NCBI RefSeq assembly: GCF_002019735.1
Contig: NZ_KV917378.1
Span: 3,188,869 to 3,252,868 of the forward strand
Origin: Salipaludibacillus agaradhaerens
Lineage (GTDB): Bacteria; Bacillota; Bacilli; Bacillales; Salisediminibacteriaceae
Length of the DNA: 64,000 bases
Direction of reading: 5' to 3'
In this document: positions 17,950 to 29,403 of the stretch, in pieces
Position numbering within the stretch: position 1 is the stretch's first letter
Layout of the letters: every line of letters starts with the position of its first letter
Notes under the pieces: generated by a model
What the model saw: the letters and a program-made list of their open reading frames with translations, nothing else
Database searches by the model: none
What the model was told of the DNA's origin: nothing
Made by a program: the position numbers and the translations under genes

Positions 17950-20055
17950 GTGAGCCTCGTTTTTATTAATTGGATTTTGTTTAGTGTTGTAACCGTTTAC
18001 GCCATCTATTTGTTTGCCTCTCTTGTCAAAACGAGACGAGATTATATTAAGCTAGGGCAAAAGCCAGAATTTATCCTTTCGAAAAAGGAGCGTATAGAGG
18101 CTGTCATGACGATGGTATTCGGACAGAAAAAGCTTCTAAAAGATAAAAAGAGTGGGATCATCCATGTAATGCTTTTTTATGGATTTATTCTCGTGCAATT
18201 CTCAGCAATTGATGTGATTTGGAAGGGATTGAGTCCAGGAAGTCACCTCCCCCTTGGACCATTCTATCCTGCATTCACACTATCGCAAGAGTTAGTAGTG
18301 GTGATGATATTAGTTGCGGTAGTATGGGCTTTTCATCGTCGCTATGTGGAGAAACTAGTAAGGTTGAAACGTAACTTCAAAGCAGGGCTTGTCCTTATTT
18401 TTATTGGCGGATTAATGATTTCTAAGTTGTTTGCTAAAGGAATGGAGATGATTTGGCTTGATAAGCAAGCCACTTTTGCAGAGCCTATTGCCACAGCTAT
18501 TGCCACAGCTTTTGGTTGGATGAGCGAGGGGGCTGCTGGAGTTGGGTTTTTCGTATTTTGGTGGGCGCACCTTTTATTTCTTTTAACATTTCTCGTTTAC
18601 ATTCCTCAATCAAAGCATGCTCATTTAATTGCGGGTCCCGCAAATGTGTGGCTTGGCCCAACCCATAAAAAAGGTCAGCTCGAAGCAATAGATTTTGAAG
18701 ATGAAGAGTCAGAGAAATTTGGAAAAAATCAAATAGAAGATTTTGATCAAAAGCAGCTACTTGATCTTTATGCCTGTGTGGAATGTGGGCGCTGTACGAG
18801 TGTTTGTCCCGCTACAGGCACAGGTAAAATCCTGTCACCAATGGATTTAATCGTAAAAATGCGTGATCATCTCACAGAAAAAGGAGCGGTTGTGACATCA
18901 AGGGCCCCATGGATGCCAAAGTTTGCTTTTAATCATACGTTAGGCAATCGTTTGGCTTCAGCAGGTGGGAAGGAAGCTGCCGCAACACTTGAGGAGAATC
19001 CTTATGACACGAACCTTATAGGCGAGGTCATTACAGAAGAAGAACTTTGGGCGTGTACCACTTGTCGTAACTGTGAGGACCAATGCCCTGTTATGAATGA
19101 GCATGTAGATAAAATTATAGATATGCGTCGCTACCTTGTTTTGACTGAAGGACAAATGGATCCAGAGGCTCAGCGGACAATTAAAAATATAGAAAAACAA
19201 GGTAATCCTTGGGGGATTAATCGGAAAGAACGGGAAAAGTGGCGGGAGCAGGACGAGACGCTAGACATACCTACCGTCAAAGATATGAAAAAGCGAGGCG
19301 AGGATTTTGACTACTTATTCTTTGTAGGCTCAATGGGTTCTTACGATAATCGAAGTCAAAAGATTGTAAGAGCATTTGCAAGGATCATGAATGAGGCTGG
19401 TGTGACCTTTGCGATTCTTGGGAATAAAGAGAAAAACTCAGGTGATACACCACGGAGAATTGGTAATGAGTTTCTTTTTCAAGAACTGGCCACTGCTAAT
19501 ATTCAAGAGTTTGAAAAAAATAATATTAAAAGGATTGTCACTATCGATCCGCATACGTACAATACGTTTAAAAACGAATACCCAGACTTCGGTCTTGATG
19601 CAGAGGTCTACCATCACACCGAATTAATTTTCAAATGGCTGAAAGAAGGAAGAATCCGTCCCAAAAAAGAAGTTAATGAAACGATTGTTTATCATGACTC
19701 CTGTTATCTTGGGCGTTACAATGATGTCTACGACCCTCCTAGAGAAATTTTAAAGGCAATTCCAGGCGTCAAACTTGTAGAAATGGAACGAAATAGAGAA
19801 AATGGTATGTGCTGTGGTGCTGGTGGAGGCATGATGTGGATGGAGGAAAACACGGGCACACGTGTGAATGAGGCCCGTACAGAACAGGCGCTTGCCACAT
19901 CACCAGGAGTTATTGGAAGTGCTTGCCCTTATTGTTTAACGATGCTTAGTGATGGGACGAAAGCTAAGGAAATGGAAGATAGTGTTAAAACACTTGATGT
20001 GGCAGAAATCGTAGTCGCTTCTTTGCAAGAAGAGACATCATTATCACATATTTAA
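17950..20055 (+). CDS. fadF: Fe-S oxidoreductase FadF (fatty-acid oxidation electron transfer)
   Basis: This 701-residue membrane protein has an N-terminal domain with about five or six transmembrane segments (1-220), two 4Fe-4S motifs (Cys276/279/282/286 and Cys369/372/375/379) and C-terminal CCG cysteine-rich repeats (HDSCYLGRYND, MCCGAGGGMMW, SACPYC), as in heterodisulfide-reductase-like quinone-linked oxidoreductases. In B. subtilis FadF (YwjF) is in the FadR regulon and probably passes electrons from acyl-CoA dehydrogenation via ETF to menaquinone. The start is GTG with AAAAGGGGATGG upstream. In B. subtilis acdA follows; here it is absent, and a 575-base gap leads to rpoE. Confidence 0.87.
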   Translation: MSLVFINWILFSVVTVYAIYLFASLVKTRRDYIKLGQKPEFILSKKERIEAVMTMVFGQKKLLKDKKSGIIHVMLFYGFILVQFSAIDVIWKGLSPGSHLPLGPFYPAFTLSQELVVVMILVAVVWAFHRRYVEKLVRLKRNFKAGLVLIFIGGLMISKLFAKGMEMIWLDKQATFAEPIATAIATAFGWMSEGAAGVGFFVFWWAHLLFLLTFLVYIPQSKHAHLIAGPANVWLGPTHKKGQLEAIDFEDEESEKFGKNQIEDFDQKQLLDLYACVECGRCTSVCPATGTGKILSPMDLIVKMRDHLTEKGAVVTSRAPWMPKFAFNHTLGNRLASAGGKEAAATLEENPYDTNLIGEVITEEELWACTTCRNCEDQCPVMNEHVDKIIDMRRYLVLTEGQMDPEAQRTIKNIEKQGNPWGINRKEREKWREQDETLDIPTVKDMKKRGEDFDYLFFVGSMGSYDNRSQKIVRAFARIMNEAGVTFAILGNKEKNSGDTPRRIGNEFLFQELATANIQEFEKNNIKRIVTIDPHTYNTFKNEYPDFGLDAEVYHHTELIFKWLKEGRIRPKKEVNETIVYHDSCYLGRYNDVYDPPREILKAIPGVKLVEMERNRENGMCCGAGGGMMWMEENTGTRVNEARTEQALATSPGVIGSACPYCLTMLSDGTKAKEMEDSVKTLDVAEIVVASLQEETSLSHI

Positions 20056-20126
20056 AAAAAAGGCATAACATTGAGACGAGAGATTTGGAACACATTTATT
20101 TTAACTCTTATGTGAGTTTAAGAGGG

Positions 20127-20155
20127 CAGGAGCAGACGACTGATGCTCCTGTCTT
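20127..20155 (+). terminator. Possible weak terminator after fadF
   Basis: CAGGAGCA pairs with TGCTCCTG over 8 bp; the following T run is poor (TCTTTAAG). Confidence 0.45.
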
Positions 20156-20366
20156 TAAGTATTGCAGGAACCGAAAAGGTACTGCAGAGCTTCATGACCT
20201 ACCTCTATAAATGCAACGGTGTCAGACCCGTTTGATGCGTCGACTTTGGCAATTAAGCCTCAAAAGAGGTAGTCGGTTTGATCGGAATTTACTAATAGCA
20301 TCAGCGATATGATTCTAATCATTAAAAAACTTCATCACTCTCTGGCATAAATGATACAATTGTGTT

Positions 20367-20580
20367 TATAATGGAAGGTATGAGTTTACAAATTGGCCAA
20401 CAAATGAGCGGATTCGTTATATTGTGGTAGGATTTGCTTACACTAAGTTGCCTTCTGGTGTTGTATTGTTATAAGGGCGATTTAGGTATGGTTTAAAACA
20501 GCAACGTCTCTTAACTTAAAACTAGGATGTATGGGGAATACGTTGTGTTTCTCTCTGGATTGTTAAGAGCCGCATACATC
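20367..20580 (+). promoter_or_regulatory. rpoE upstream region with interleaved inverted repeats
   Basis: This gap (20056-20630) holds a TATAAT at 20367-20372 without a good -35, and two perfect 8-bp pairs that interlock: CTCTTAAC (20508) with GTTAAGAG (20562), and GATGTATG (20526) with CATACATC (20573). The order 1-2-1'-2' is that of an H-type pseudoknot, or of two alternative hairpins, ending 50 bases before the rpoE start. Confidence 0.5.
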
Positions 20581-20630
20581 TCTTTGTAAAACTAACCGTG
20601 ACTATATTTTGGCGAAAGGAAGTGCTGATT

Positions 20631-21113
20631 ATGAGTATAAAAGATTTTAGCAATGAACAGCTTGAAGAAACGTCAATGCTTCAGATTGCATATGAACTTC
20701 TTTTGGAGGAGAAAAAACCGATTGATTACCACGCCCTTCTCAAGCAAGTTGGGGATGTTAAAGACATGACCGAGGAACAACTGAACAAACGGATTTCACA
20801 CCTTTATACTGAAATGTCCATAGATGGTCGGTTTGTTAACATCGGGGATAGCCGATGGGGATTACGTTCTTGGTATCCATTTGACCAAACGGAGGAGGAG
20901 CTGTCTCAAACAGCTACTAAAGAGCGTAAACGTAAAGCGAAAGAAGAAGACGACTACTTAGACGAGACAGAAGACTTCGATCAATTTGAAGATCTTGAAG
21001 ATGAACTTGATGAACTTGCTAATGAAGAGGATACGGATTTTGACGAACTTGATGAAGATGATTTTGATGATAAGGATTTAGATGAAGACAGTGAAGAAGA
21101 GGATGTTCGTTAA
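20631..21113 (+). CDS. rpoE: RNA polymerase delta subunit
   Basis: This 160-residue protein has the ordered N-terminal HARE-HTH domain (about 1-85, with RFVNIGDSRWGLRSWYPFD) and a long, very acidic disordered tail (about 100-160, mostly Asp and Glu). Delta is specific to Firmicutes; it displaces nucleic acid from RNA polymerase, aids recycling and sharpens promoter response to initiating NTP levels. The ATG at 20631 follows AAAGGAAGTGCTGATT; an ATG at 20598 lacks a site. It sits before pyrG as in B. subtilis. Confidence 0.93.
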   Translation: MSIKDFSNEQLEETSMLQIAYELLLEEKKPIDYHALLKQVGDVKDMTEEQLNKRISHLYTEMSIDGRFVNIGDSRWGLRSWYPFDQTEEELSQTATKERKRKAKEEDDYLDETEDFDQFEDLEDELDELANEEDTDFDELDEDDFDDKDLDEDSEEEDVR

Positions 21114-21120
21114 AAGGAAC

Positions 21121-21157
21121 TTGACTTTTTCCCTCGATATCGCTAGAATCATTTTTG
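21121..21157 (+). promoter_or_regulatory. pyrG promoter with GGGC start
   Basis: TTGACT (21121-21126), a 17-bp spacer and TAGAAT (21144-21149); seven bases later the predicted transcript starts GGGC at 21157. In B. subtilis pyrG the same GGGC start allows repeated G addition when CTP is low. Confidence 0.75.
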
Positions 21158-21240
21158 GGCTTTACAAAGATTTTTATTATAATATGACTTGATATACATG
21201 TGAGAAAGATATGAATATTTGTCTTTTCTCACTCTTAAAA

Positions 21241-21286
21241 GCGCCCCCGTTATGACTACATAACAGGGGGGCTTTTGCTTTTTTAC
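21241..21286 (+). terminator. pyrG leader attenuator
   Basis: GCCCCCGTTATG pairs with CATAACAGGGGGGC (one bulged A), followed by TTTTGCTTTTTT. The C run in the left arm is where a 5' poly-G transcript could pair and prevent the hairpin, as known for B. subtilis pyrG. Confidence 0.8.
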
Positions 21287-21454
21287 ACCTATCTCACTGA
21301 ACGGGTATAACTAAATAAATGGACTGGATAATGTAAACTAACAATCAGTGATAACACCAGGTCAGTCAGTATACCTTAAGAAGGACAAGTTATAGGTAGC
21401 CTTAAGAAGGGTAAGCAAGTTTACTTGTTTTTAATAAAGCTTTCACCCCGGTAA

Positions 21455-23086
<1,632 letters not shown>

Positions 23087-23114
23087 TTAAAGTGTTCGTA
23101 GTAGGCCATTTATT

Positions 23115-23146
23115 AAGCCGCTGTCCTAAAGAGACAGCGGCTTTTG
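23115..23146 (+). terminator. Terminator of pyrG
   Basis: AAGCCGCTGTC pairs with GACAGCGGCTT over 11 bp around CTAAAGA, followed by TTGTATA. The T run is short. Confidence 0.8.
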
Positions 23147-23219
23147 TATACTATTATAGCGGAACGACTTTGTCTCCAGCGTCCGCATAAGGGAATAATG
23201 AGAAGTGGAAGAAAGACGC

Positions 23220-23747
23220 TCAGTCTTCTTCATGTTCCTCAAGAATATCTGTTACAGCAAAAAATAAGTGGTAATAAATGTACAGGCCTATGAGCAAGTG
23301 GGGAGAGCCGATACGTCTTCCTGATTCTAACGGGACTAAGCCGTGCTCGATACCAGTAGGAAGCATAAAATCAATATCCGTAATGACTGAGTCAATCTGA
23401 GGAGTAGAGCTAATAGCAATTACGGTAGCCCCATCTTTTTTTGCTTTGGCTATGAGTGTTAATAAGAAAGGGTCTGACATACTTGTATAAGCAATTACAA
23501 GCGTATCCATAGGGGAAAAATCCTCTATTTGCCCGTTATGAATAGGTTGGCTATCCTTAATGCGATCTTCGGCAGAACACGCTTGAGTGACTACGCCGGA
23601 CATTTCAATATCGCTAGCCCAATACACGCTGCCATCACTGATGACACTTTGCGCCATTAGTCTTGCCGCATCTTCTATCTCCTCTGTCAGCTCACCTAAG
23701 CGATCTATCAATCCAGTTAATTGTGTATGAAAAATTTTCAAAGTCAA
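23220..23747 (-). CDS. ywjG: DUF2529 family protein (YwjG)
   Basis: This 175-residue protein has a SIS-domain-like (sugar isomerase) pattern: VYWASDIEMSG, DTLVIAYTSMSD and ATVIAISSTPQ resemble the phosphosugar-binding strands and loops. Family members have no assigned function. The start is TTG (AAAGGATGA upstream). It lies between pyrG and spo0F on the opposite strand, exactly as in B. subtilis, so it is a conserved core gene of unknown role. Confidence 0.8.
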   Translation of the reverse strand: MTLKIFHTQLTGLIDRLGELTEEIEDAARLMAQSVISDGSVYWASDIEMSGVVTQACSAEDRIKDSQPIHNGQIEDFSPMDTLVIAYTSMSDPFLLTLIAKAKKDGATVIAISSTPQIDSVITDIDFMLPTGIEHGLVPLESGRRIGSPHLLIGLYIYYHLFFAVTDILEEHEED

Positions 23748-24051
23748 TCATCCTTTCAGCGACTACTAAAGATATTGTAACAAGATGAGTTCTCATGCGC
23801 ACGACTAATATGACGTACTCACTTAGTAATCAGCAAAGTAAAACGGTTGTAATTTAACGTTTTTTTCATTATAGTTTAGCTGAAGTCATACTGAAAATGT
23901 ATAAATTACAAAGTAATCAAAAAAATTTAATTTCAATAAAATTAAAGGAACAGCTACTATGGAAAGCGAAACTAATCTAAAAGGCGAACATCGACTGACT
24001 AAACTAAAAGCTGTTACAGTAAACGTGGGAAATGAGAGAGGAGATTGGTTA
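23748..24051. other. AT-rich gap between ywjG and spo0F
   Basis: This divergent control region must carry the ywjG and spo0F promoters. I find no convincing sigma-H or Spo0A box. An in-frame ATG at 23959 would extend spo0F by 31 non-conserved residues and is not favoured. Confidence 0.4.
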
Positions 24052-24420
24052 ATGACACATAAACTTCTAATCGTAGACGATCAATTTGGCATTCGAGTGT
24101 TATTAAAAGAAGTCTTTGAAAAGGATGGTTATGAAACATATGAGGCCTCTAATGGGAAACAGGCATTAAATTTAATAAAAGAGAAGCAGCCTCATCTCGT
24201 CTTGCTCGATATGAAAATCCCAGGAATGGATGGACTTGAAATTTTACGCGAAATAAGGGAACGTAACTTGGAAGCAAACGTTATTATGATGACAGCTTAT
24301 GGCGAATTAGAAATGATTAATGAAGCGAAAAAATTAGGTGCTATTGCGCATTTTGCCAAGCCGTTTGACATTGATGAAGTCCGTGGGAAGATACGAGATT
24401 TTTTTAACGGAGAAAATTGA
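24052..24420 (+). CDS. spo0F: Sporulation phosphorelay response regulator Spo0F
   Basis: This 122-residue single receiver domain without output domain shows the acidic pocket at KLLIVDDQ, the phospho-acceptor Asp53 in [13 protein letters not shown], Thr81 in MMTAYGE and Lys103 in HFAKPFD. Spo0F receives phosphate from Kin histidine kinases and passes it to Spo0B and then Spo0A to start sporulation. The sequence follows B. subtilis Spo0F closely, including VDDQ-GIR-LL. The ATG at 24052 has AGAGGAGATTGG upstream. The gene is followed by a long leader to fbaA. Confidence 0.95.
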   Translation: MTHKLLIVDDQFGIRVLLKEVFEKDGYETYEASNGKQALNLIKEKQPHLVLLDMKIPGMDGLEILREIRERNLEANVIMMTAYGELEMINEAKKLGAIAHFAKPFDIDEVRGKIRDFFNGEN

Positions 24421-24477
24421 CTTATGTTTGTCAAATAAATTCTCATAATAGACACGTGAAAAATACAAGCTATATGC

Positions 24478-24686
24478 TATAATAGGGGGGTGAGTCTGCC
24501 TTAAAGTTGAATGAGATCGCTCTGAATAAGGGAATTCGACTTTAGTACATAAACGTCCGAAACGTACAAATAATAAAGATTGGACCCATTTTGGCTGGAT
24601 TCGATCATATTATTTGTATGTTTGTTTGTGAAAATTACTGTCAGGTAGACAAATCATGCACGTGAAATCAAAGGAGGATTTTGAAA
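24478..24686 (+). promoter_or_regulatory. fbaA promoter and structured leader
   Basis: An extended -10, TGC-TATAAT (TATAAT 24478-24483), starts a leader of about 195 bases. It contains two long-range stems: 24502-24512 with 24534-24544 (11 bp) and 24562-24574 with 24609-24621 (13 bp, one G-U), the latter enclosing a possible GATTG/CGATC inner stem. No T run follows, so it is not a plain terminator. Confidence 0.5.
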
Positions 24687-25550
24687 ATGCCTTTAGTGTC
24701 AATGAAAGAAATGCTTGAAAAAGCAAAAGAAAACTCTTATGGAGTAGGACAATTCAACCTGAATAACCTTGAGTTTACTCAGGCAATTTTGCAAGCTGCT
24801 GAAGAAGAGAAGTCACCTGTTATCTTAGGTGTTTCTGAAGGTGCTGCCCGTTATATGGGAGGATTCCATACAGTGGTCGCCATGGTTGAGGCGTTAATGG
24901 CTGAGTATGAAACAACTGTTCCAGTTGCTATTCACTTAGACCACGGTTCAAGCTTTGAAAAGTGTGTTGAAGCGATGTATGCAGGTTTCACATCTGTTAT
25001 GATCGATGGATCTCACTTTCCATTAGAAGAAAACATTGCTTTAACTAAAAAAGTTGTTGACGTTGCTCACACACTAGGTGTTTCTGTTGAAGCTGAACTA
25101 GGACGAATCGGTGGTCAAGAAGACGACCTTATCGTAGATGAAGCTGATGCAGCTTATGCTATTCCTGCTGAGTGTGACCAATTAATCCGCGAGACTAATG
25201 TAGATTGCTTTGCACCTGCATTAGGTTCTGTCCATGGTCCTTACAAAGGGGAACCGAACCTTGGTTTTGACCGAATGGAAGAAATCTCTAAATTGACTGC
25301 TGTACCTTTAGTCCTTCATGGAGGAACGGGTATTCCTACACACGATATTAAAAAAGCTATCTCATTTGGAACAGCTAAAATTAACGTAAACACTGAAAAC
25401 CAAATTACATCTGTAAAGCGAGTTCGTGAAGTGTTAAACGAAAATCCGGACATGGTTGACCCACGTAAATATCTTGGGCCAGCTCGCGAAGCGATTAAAG
25501 AAACAGTCATCGGTAAAATGCGCGAATTTGGTTCTTCTGGCCAAGCGTAA
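24687..25550 (+). CDS. fbaA: Class II fructose-bisphosphate aldolase
   Basis: This 287-residue zinc-dependent aldolase cleaves fructose-1,6-bisphosphate into two triose phosphates in glycolysis. Visible are Asp85-His86 in HLDHGSS, the EAELGRIGG segment, VHGPYKG and LHGGTGIP with the further zinc-ligand histidines, and INVNTENQ. Length is standard for the Bacillus FbaA type. The ATG at 24687 has AAAGGAGGATTTTGAAA upstream; the frame's TTG at 24681 overlaps that spacing. It follows spo0F and precedes the transaldolase-like gene, as in B. subtilis, and has its own structured leader. Confidence 0.95.
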   Translation: MPLVSMKEMLEKAKENSYGVGQFNLNNLEFTQAILQAAEEEKSPVILGVSEGAARYMGGFHTVVAMVEALMAEYETTVPVAIHLDHGSSFEKCVEAMYAGFTSVMIDGSHFPLEENIALTKKVVDVAHTLGVSVEAELGRIGGQEDDLIVDEADAAYAIPAECDQLIRETNVDCFAPALGSVHGPYKGEPNLGFDRMEEISKLTAVPLVLHGGTGIPTHDIKKAISFGTAKINVNTENQITSVKRVREVLNENPDMVDPRKYLGPAREAIKETVIGKMREFGSSGQA

Positions 25551-25570
25551 GACATAAACTAACTTCAATG

Positions 25571-25625
25571 CACCAGTCGTGAAACGATGTTGACAAACAA
25601 ATATGTTCATCGGCTGGTGTTTTTT
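25571..25625 (+). terminator. Terminator of fbaA
   Basis: CACCAGTCGTGAA pairs with TTCATCGGCTGGTG with small mismatches, followed by six T. Confidence 0.75.
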
Positions 25626-25674
25626 AAATACAACGAGTAAGCGTTAACATTATGACTGCTGGAGGGGTGGAACG

Positions 25675-26322
25675 GTGAAATTTTTCATTGATACAGCTAA
25701 TTTGGAAGAAATAAAAGAAGCGCACTCACTGGGGATATTAGCAGGTGTTACGACTAACCCGTCTCTCGTGGCTAAAGAAGGCGTTGATTTCCATGAGAGA
25801 TTACGAGAGATAACGAAGCTTGTCAATGGTTCTGTCAGTGCAGAAGTCATTGCTGAAGATGCGGCGGGAATGATTGAAGAAGGGAAGGAATTAGCGGCAA
25901 TTGCACCCAATATCACGGTGAAAGTACCGATGACATTAGAAGGTTTAAAAGCTGTTCGGACGTTCAGTGATCTAAACATTAAAACAAACGTGACATTAAT
26001 CTTTTCTGCAAATCAAGCCCTTCTCGCAGCGAGAGCGGGAGCCACGTATGTGTCACCATTTCTTGGGCGCCTTGATGATATTGGGCATGACGGATTAGAT
26101 CTCATCACGACAATTTCAGAACTATTTTATCTCCATAATATTGATACGGAAATAATAGCTGCCTCAATTCGGCACCCGCAGCATGTGACAGAGTCTGCAT
26201 TACGTGGGGCTCATATCGCCACCATTCCGTTTAACGTGATTAAACAATTAGCTAAACATCCTTTAACAGATCAAGGAATTGAAAAATTCCTCACTGATTG
26301 GAAAAACACAACGACATCATAA
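25675..26322 (+). CDS. tal: Transaldolase-like protein (YwjH/TalC type)
   Basis: This 215-residue short-form transaldolase/fructose-6-phosphate aldolase family member has the N-terminal [10 protein letters not shown] and [13 protein letters not shown] blocks and the Schiff-base Lys83 in NITVKVPMT. Members move a dihydroxyacetone unit between sugar phosphates. The short subtype of Bacillus (YwjH) sits next to fbaA and is usually annotated as transaldolase. The start is GTG with GGAGGGGTGGAACG upstream. A good terminator follows directly. Confidence 0.9.
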   Translation: MKFFIDTANLEEIKEAHSLGILAGVTTNPSLVAKEGVDFHERLREITKLVNGSVSAEVIAEDAAGMIEEGKELAAIAPNITVKVPMTLEGLKAVRTFSDLNIKTNVTLIFSANQALLAARAGATYVSPFLGRLDDIGHDGLDLITTISELFYLHNIDTEIIAASIRHPQHVTESALRGAHIATIPFNVIKQLAKHPLTDQGIEKFLTDWKNTTTS

Positions 26323-26333
26323 ACGACAAGACT

Positions 26334-26373
26334 AGGAGCCCCAAAAGTATCACTTTTTGGGTGCTCCTTTTTT
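26334..26373 (+). terminator. Terminator of tal
   Basis: AGGAGCCCCAAAA pairs with TTTTTGGGTGCTCCT with minor mismatches, followed by TTTTTT. Confidence 0.88.
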
Positions 26374-26873
26374 AATAGAGAAGATTCAAACGTTTTGAAA
26401 GCCAAATCACTTAAAGGCTACCCCTTCCTTCTTCAAAGAAAAAGTATTTAACCTGACAGATATTATCATAATGACTATAGCTGTTTTCCTTACAAATATA
26501 TTTAAAGTACAATTGTCTCTTCGCCTCATGCATTACCTGGAGTACGGTTGGACGGTTGGTTATAAGGACTTTAATTATAAATAATACACAGGGCTTCTGT
26601 TCAAAGAGAAAATAGCGTATAGTAGAAGTGAAAAGACTATTTTATGTGCTAATAACTTGTAAAAAAGTGATGTTAAAACTTTAAAGTACATCCTTTTTTA
26701 TGTACAGGCTATTTATTAACGCTAAACTAATATGGATAAGACAAATAAACGCACATAAATTAGAACGAGTTTAGGGCCTTCGAAGTCTTCTAAACACAAT
26801 GTCTAACTACTTATAGCTCATGTCACATCCAGGCCCAGTCAATTATGCATTATGGAAGGGAAGCTGTTTTAAT
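26374..26873. other. Gap before murA
   Basis: About 500 AT-rich bases with no supported gene. One small hairpin (GTACAT with ATGTAC near 26685-26705) is present. No convincing promoter pair, riboswitch or repeat copy was found; an in-frame ATG at 26820 would give murA an 18-residue non-conserved extension. Confidence 0.4.
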
Positions 26874-28160
26874 ATGGAAAAATTATTAATTGAAGGCGGT
26901 CATGAATTAAAAGGGACCGTTCAAGTGAGCGGAGCAAAAAATAGTGCAGTCGCCCTTATACCTGCTGCAATTTTAGCTGATTCTACAGTCACAATTGACA
27001 ATTTACCAAACATATCTGATGTTGAAACATTAGCGTACTTGCTTGAAGAAATTGGGGGCACAACCAAATTAGATGGAGATACTCTTGTCATTCACCCCGA
27101 GAAAATGTTTTCGATGCCCCTCCCAAATGGACGGGTGAAACAGTTACGAGCTTCGTACTATATGATGGGAGCAATGTTAGGCAAGTTTAATAAAGCTGTG
27201 ATTGGCTTGCCAGGGGGATGTAACCTTGGGCCACGGCCGATAGATCAGCATATTAAAGGGTTTGAAGCTCTGGGGGCTAAAGTGACAAACGAGCAAGGGG
27301 CTATTTATCTTCAAGCGGAACAGTTGACAGGAGCACGTATTTACCTTGATGTGGTAAGTGTTGGAGCAACAATTAATATTATGCTAGCGGCAGTAAAAGC
27401 CAAAGGCAAAACAGTCATCGAAAACGCGGCAAAAGAACCGGAGATTATTGACGTGGCTACTCTATTGTCAAATATGGGAGCTAATATTAAAGGTGCTGGA
27501 ACGAATGTTATTCGTATTGAGGGAGTAGATGAGCTTCACGGCTGTCGACATTCCATTATTCCCGATAGGATTGAAGCTGGAACTTATATGATTGTGGCTG
27601 CGGCGATGGGAAAGGGTGTCAAAGTAGATAATGTTATTCCACTTCATCTTGAATCTTTAAGCTCTAAACTGAGGGAAATGGGTATTTTAGTAGAGGACGG
27701 CGATGATTTCATTTACATAGAAAATCGAAAGTCACTGTCACCGATAGATGTTAAAACCCTCGTTTATCCCGGATTTGCCACGGATTTACAACAGCCGTTT
27801 ACAAGTCTGCTTACAAAAGTTAAAGGAGCGAGCATTGTAACAGACACGATTTATAATGCCCGTTTTAAGCATATTGATGAACTGCGTCGAATGGGGGCGA
27901 AGATTAAGGTTGAAGGTCGTTCTGCTTTAGTGAACGGAGGGACGCCATTACAGGGAGCTAAAGTGAGAGCTTCTGATTTACGGGCAGGCGCTGCGCTCGT
28001 TGTAGCTGGTCTCATGGCTGAAGGAGTGACAGAAATTACTGGTGTCAATCATATTGACCGAGGGTATGCTGCTCTCGAAGAAAAATTAATAGGACTTGGA
28101 GCTAACATTTGGCGTGAATCACTTACTTCTCATGAACTAGAAGAAATCGAAAGCTCTTAG
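26874..28160 (+). CDS. murA: UDP-N-acetylglucosamine 1-carboxyvinyltransferase (MurZ/MurAB type)
   Basis: This 428-residue enzyme transfers enolpyruvate from PEP to UDP-GlcNAc, the first committed step of peptidoglycan synthesis. Conserved Lys22-Asn23 in [13 protein letters not shown] and the catalytic Cys116 in [14 protein letters not shown] are present; the Cys means normal fosfomycin sensitivity is expected. Low-GC Gram-positives have two copies; position between ywjH and glpX marks this as the second one (murAB/murZ of B. subtilis). The ATG at 26874 follows GGAAGGGAAGC at rather long spacing. Confidence 0.92.
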   Translation: MEKLLIEGGHELKGTVQVSGAKNSAVALIPAAILADSTVTIDNLPNISDVETLAYLLEEIGGTTKLDGDTLVIHPEKMFSMPLPNGRVKQLRASYYMMGAMLGKFNKAVIGLPGGCNLGPRPIDQHIKGFEALGAKVTNEQGAIYLQAEQLTGARIYLDVVSVGATINIMLAAVKAKGKTVIENAAKEPEIIDVATLLSNMGANIKGAGTNVIRIEGVDELHGCRHSIIPDRIEAGTYMIVAAAMGKGVKVDNVIPLHLESLSSKLREMGILVEDGDDFIYIENRKSLSPIDVKTLVYPGFATDLQQPFTSLLTKVKGASIVTDTIYNARFKHIDELRRMGAKIKVEGRSALVNGGTPLQGAKVRASDLRAGAALVVAGLMAEGVTEITGVNHIDRGYAALEEKLIGLGANIWRESLTSHELEEIESS

Positions 28161-28184
28161 TCACAGAGGTAGGTAGCTATTATT

Positions 28185-28224
28185 AGGAGAGATTGCAGAT
28201 ATCGCTATGCTCTCCTCCTTTTTT
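28185..28224 (+). terminator. Terminator of murA
   Basis: AGGAGAG pairs with CTCTCCT, followed by CCTTTTTTC. Confidence 0.75.
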
Positions 28225-28437
28225 CTTATTGTATTATGAATGATTTGAAATGTTTAATTGTCATGACTCTTTAACCTGATCTATCGTGAAAAATTAGGTG
28301 GCATATTATGATAATCTGAAATTATTAATAAAACGACCTAACTATAGACATGAAAAAATGGCATTAATTAAGAGACCTCATGAAAGTTCATACATAAATA
28401 TAATAGTGATACTGTATTTAAAAAGGAGAGGACAACG

Positions 28438-29403
28438 ATGGAACGAAGCTTGTCAATGGAGTTAGTACGAGTCACAGAAGCAGCAGCATTAGCCTCTGCT
28501 AGGTGGATGGGGAAAGGTAAGAAAGAAGAAGCCGACCAGGCTGCTACAGAAGCAATGCGTGATGTTTTTGACACGATTCCGATGAAAGGAACTGTCGTTA
28601 TTGGAGAAGGAGAAATGGATGAAGCGCCAATGTTATACATTGGTGAAAAGCTCGGCAATGGCTTTGGTCCTCGTGTGGATGTGGCAGTTGACCCTCTTGA
28701 AGGTACAAATATTGTAGCTAATGGCGAGTGGAATGGCCTTGCCGTTCTTGGTGTCGCTGATAAAGGATGCTTACTCCATGCCCCTGACATGTACATGGAC
28801 AAGATCGCTGTGGGCCCAGAAGCGGTCGGGAAAGTTGATATTAACGCTTCTGTGGCGGACAATTTAGCAGCAGTAGCAAAAGCGAAACAGAAAGATGTTG
28901 AAGACGTTGTGGTAGCCATTTTGCGGAGAGAAAGGCACGCGCACTTAATCGAAGAAGTCCGAGAAGCAGGGGCAAGGATAAAATTAATGGGAGATGGCGA
29001 CGTGGCAGCAGCCATTAATACAGCTTTTGAAGATACTGGCGTTGATATGTTGCTTGGCTCTGGTGGAGCCCCGGAAGGTGTCTTAGCAGCCATAGGACTA
29101 AAATGCCTCGGGGGAGAATTTCAAGGAAAACTCCTTCCGCAAAATGAAGACGAGCGAAAACGATGTTTAGAGATGGGGATTAACGATATTAATAAAGTTC
29201 TGTTTATGGATGATCTCGTTGGTGGAGATGATGCTATTTTTGCTGCAACGGGTGTAACAGATGGCGAGTTACTAAAAGGTGTCCAATATAAAGGTGCGAA
29301 AGGGACCACGCAGTCCCTTGTTATGAGAGCCAAATCAGGAACTGTACGATTTGTAGATGGGAAGCACTTATTAACGAAAAAACCAGACCTTGTCATACGC
29401 TGA
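28438..29403 (+). CDS. glpX: Class II fructose-1,6-bisphosphatase GlpX
   Basis: This 321-residue metal-dependent phosphatase hydrolyses fructose-1,6-bisphosphate in gluconeogenesis. Family motifs are [10 protein letters not shown] (56-65), VDPLEGTN (84-91, metal-binding Asp and Glu), the GDGDVAAAI stretch and GSGGAPEGV. It lies between murA and rho as ywjI does in B. subtilis. The ATG follows AAAGGAGAGGACAACG. A TATAAT at 28399-28404 is its likely -10; the -35 is weak. A small hairpin (TGAGAC with GTCTCA) overlaps the stop but lacks a T run. Confidence 0.93.
   Translation: MERSLSMELVRVTEAAALASARWMGKGKKEEADQAATEAMRDVFDTIPMKGTVVIGEGEMDEAPMLYIGEKLGNGFGPRVDVAVDPLEGTNIVANGEWNGLAVLGVADKGCLLHAPDMYMDKIAVGPEAVGKVDINASVADNLAAVAKAKQKDVEDVVVAILRRERHAHLIEEVREAGARIKLMGDGDVAAAINTAFEDTGVDMLLGSGGAPEGVLAAIGLKCLGGEFQGKLLPQNEDERKRCLEMGINDINKVLFMDDLVGGDDAIFAATGVTDGELLKGVQYKGAKGTTQSLVMRAKSGTVRFVDGKHLLTKKPDLVIR

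Noticed and set aside
28368-29093. Long open frame on the minus strand across glpX.
   Set aside because: It is antisense to a clear glpX gene and its product is a Ser/Ala/Pro-rich chain typical of a mirror frame.
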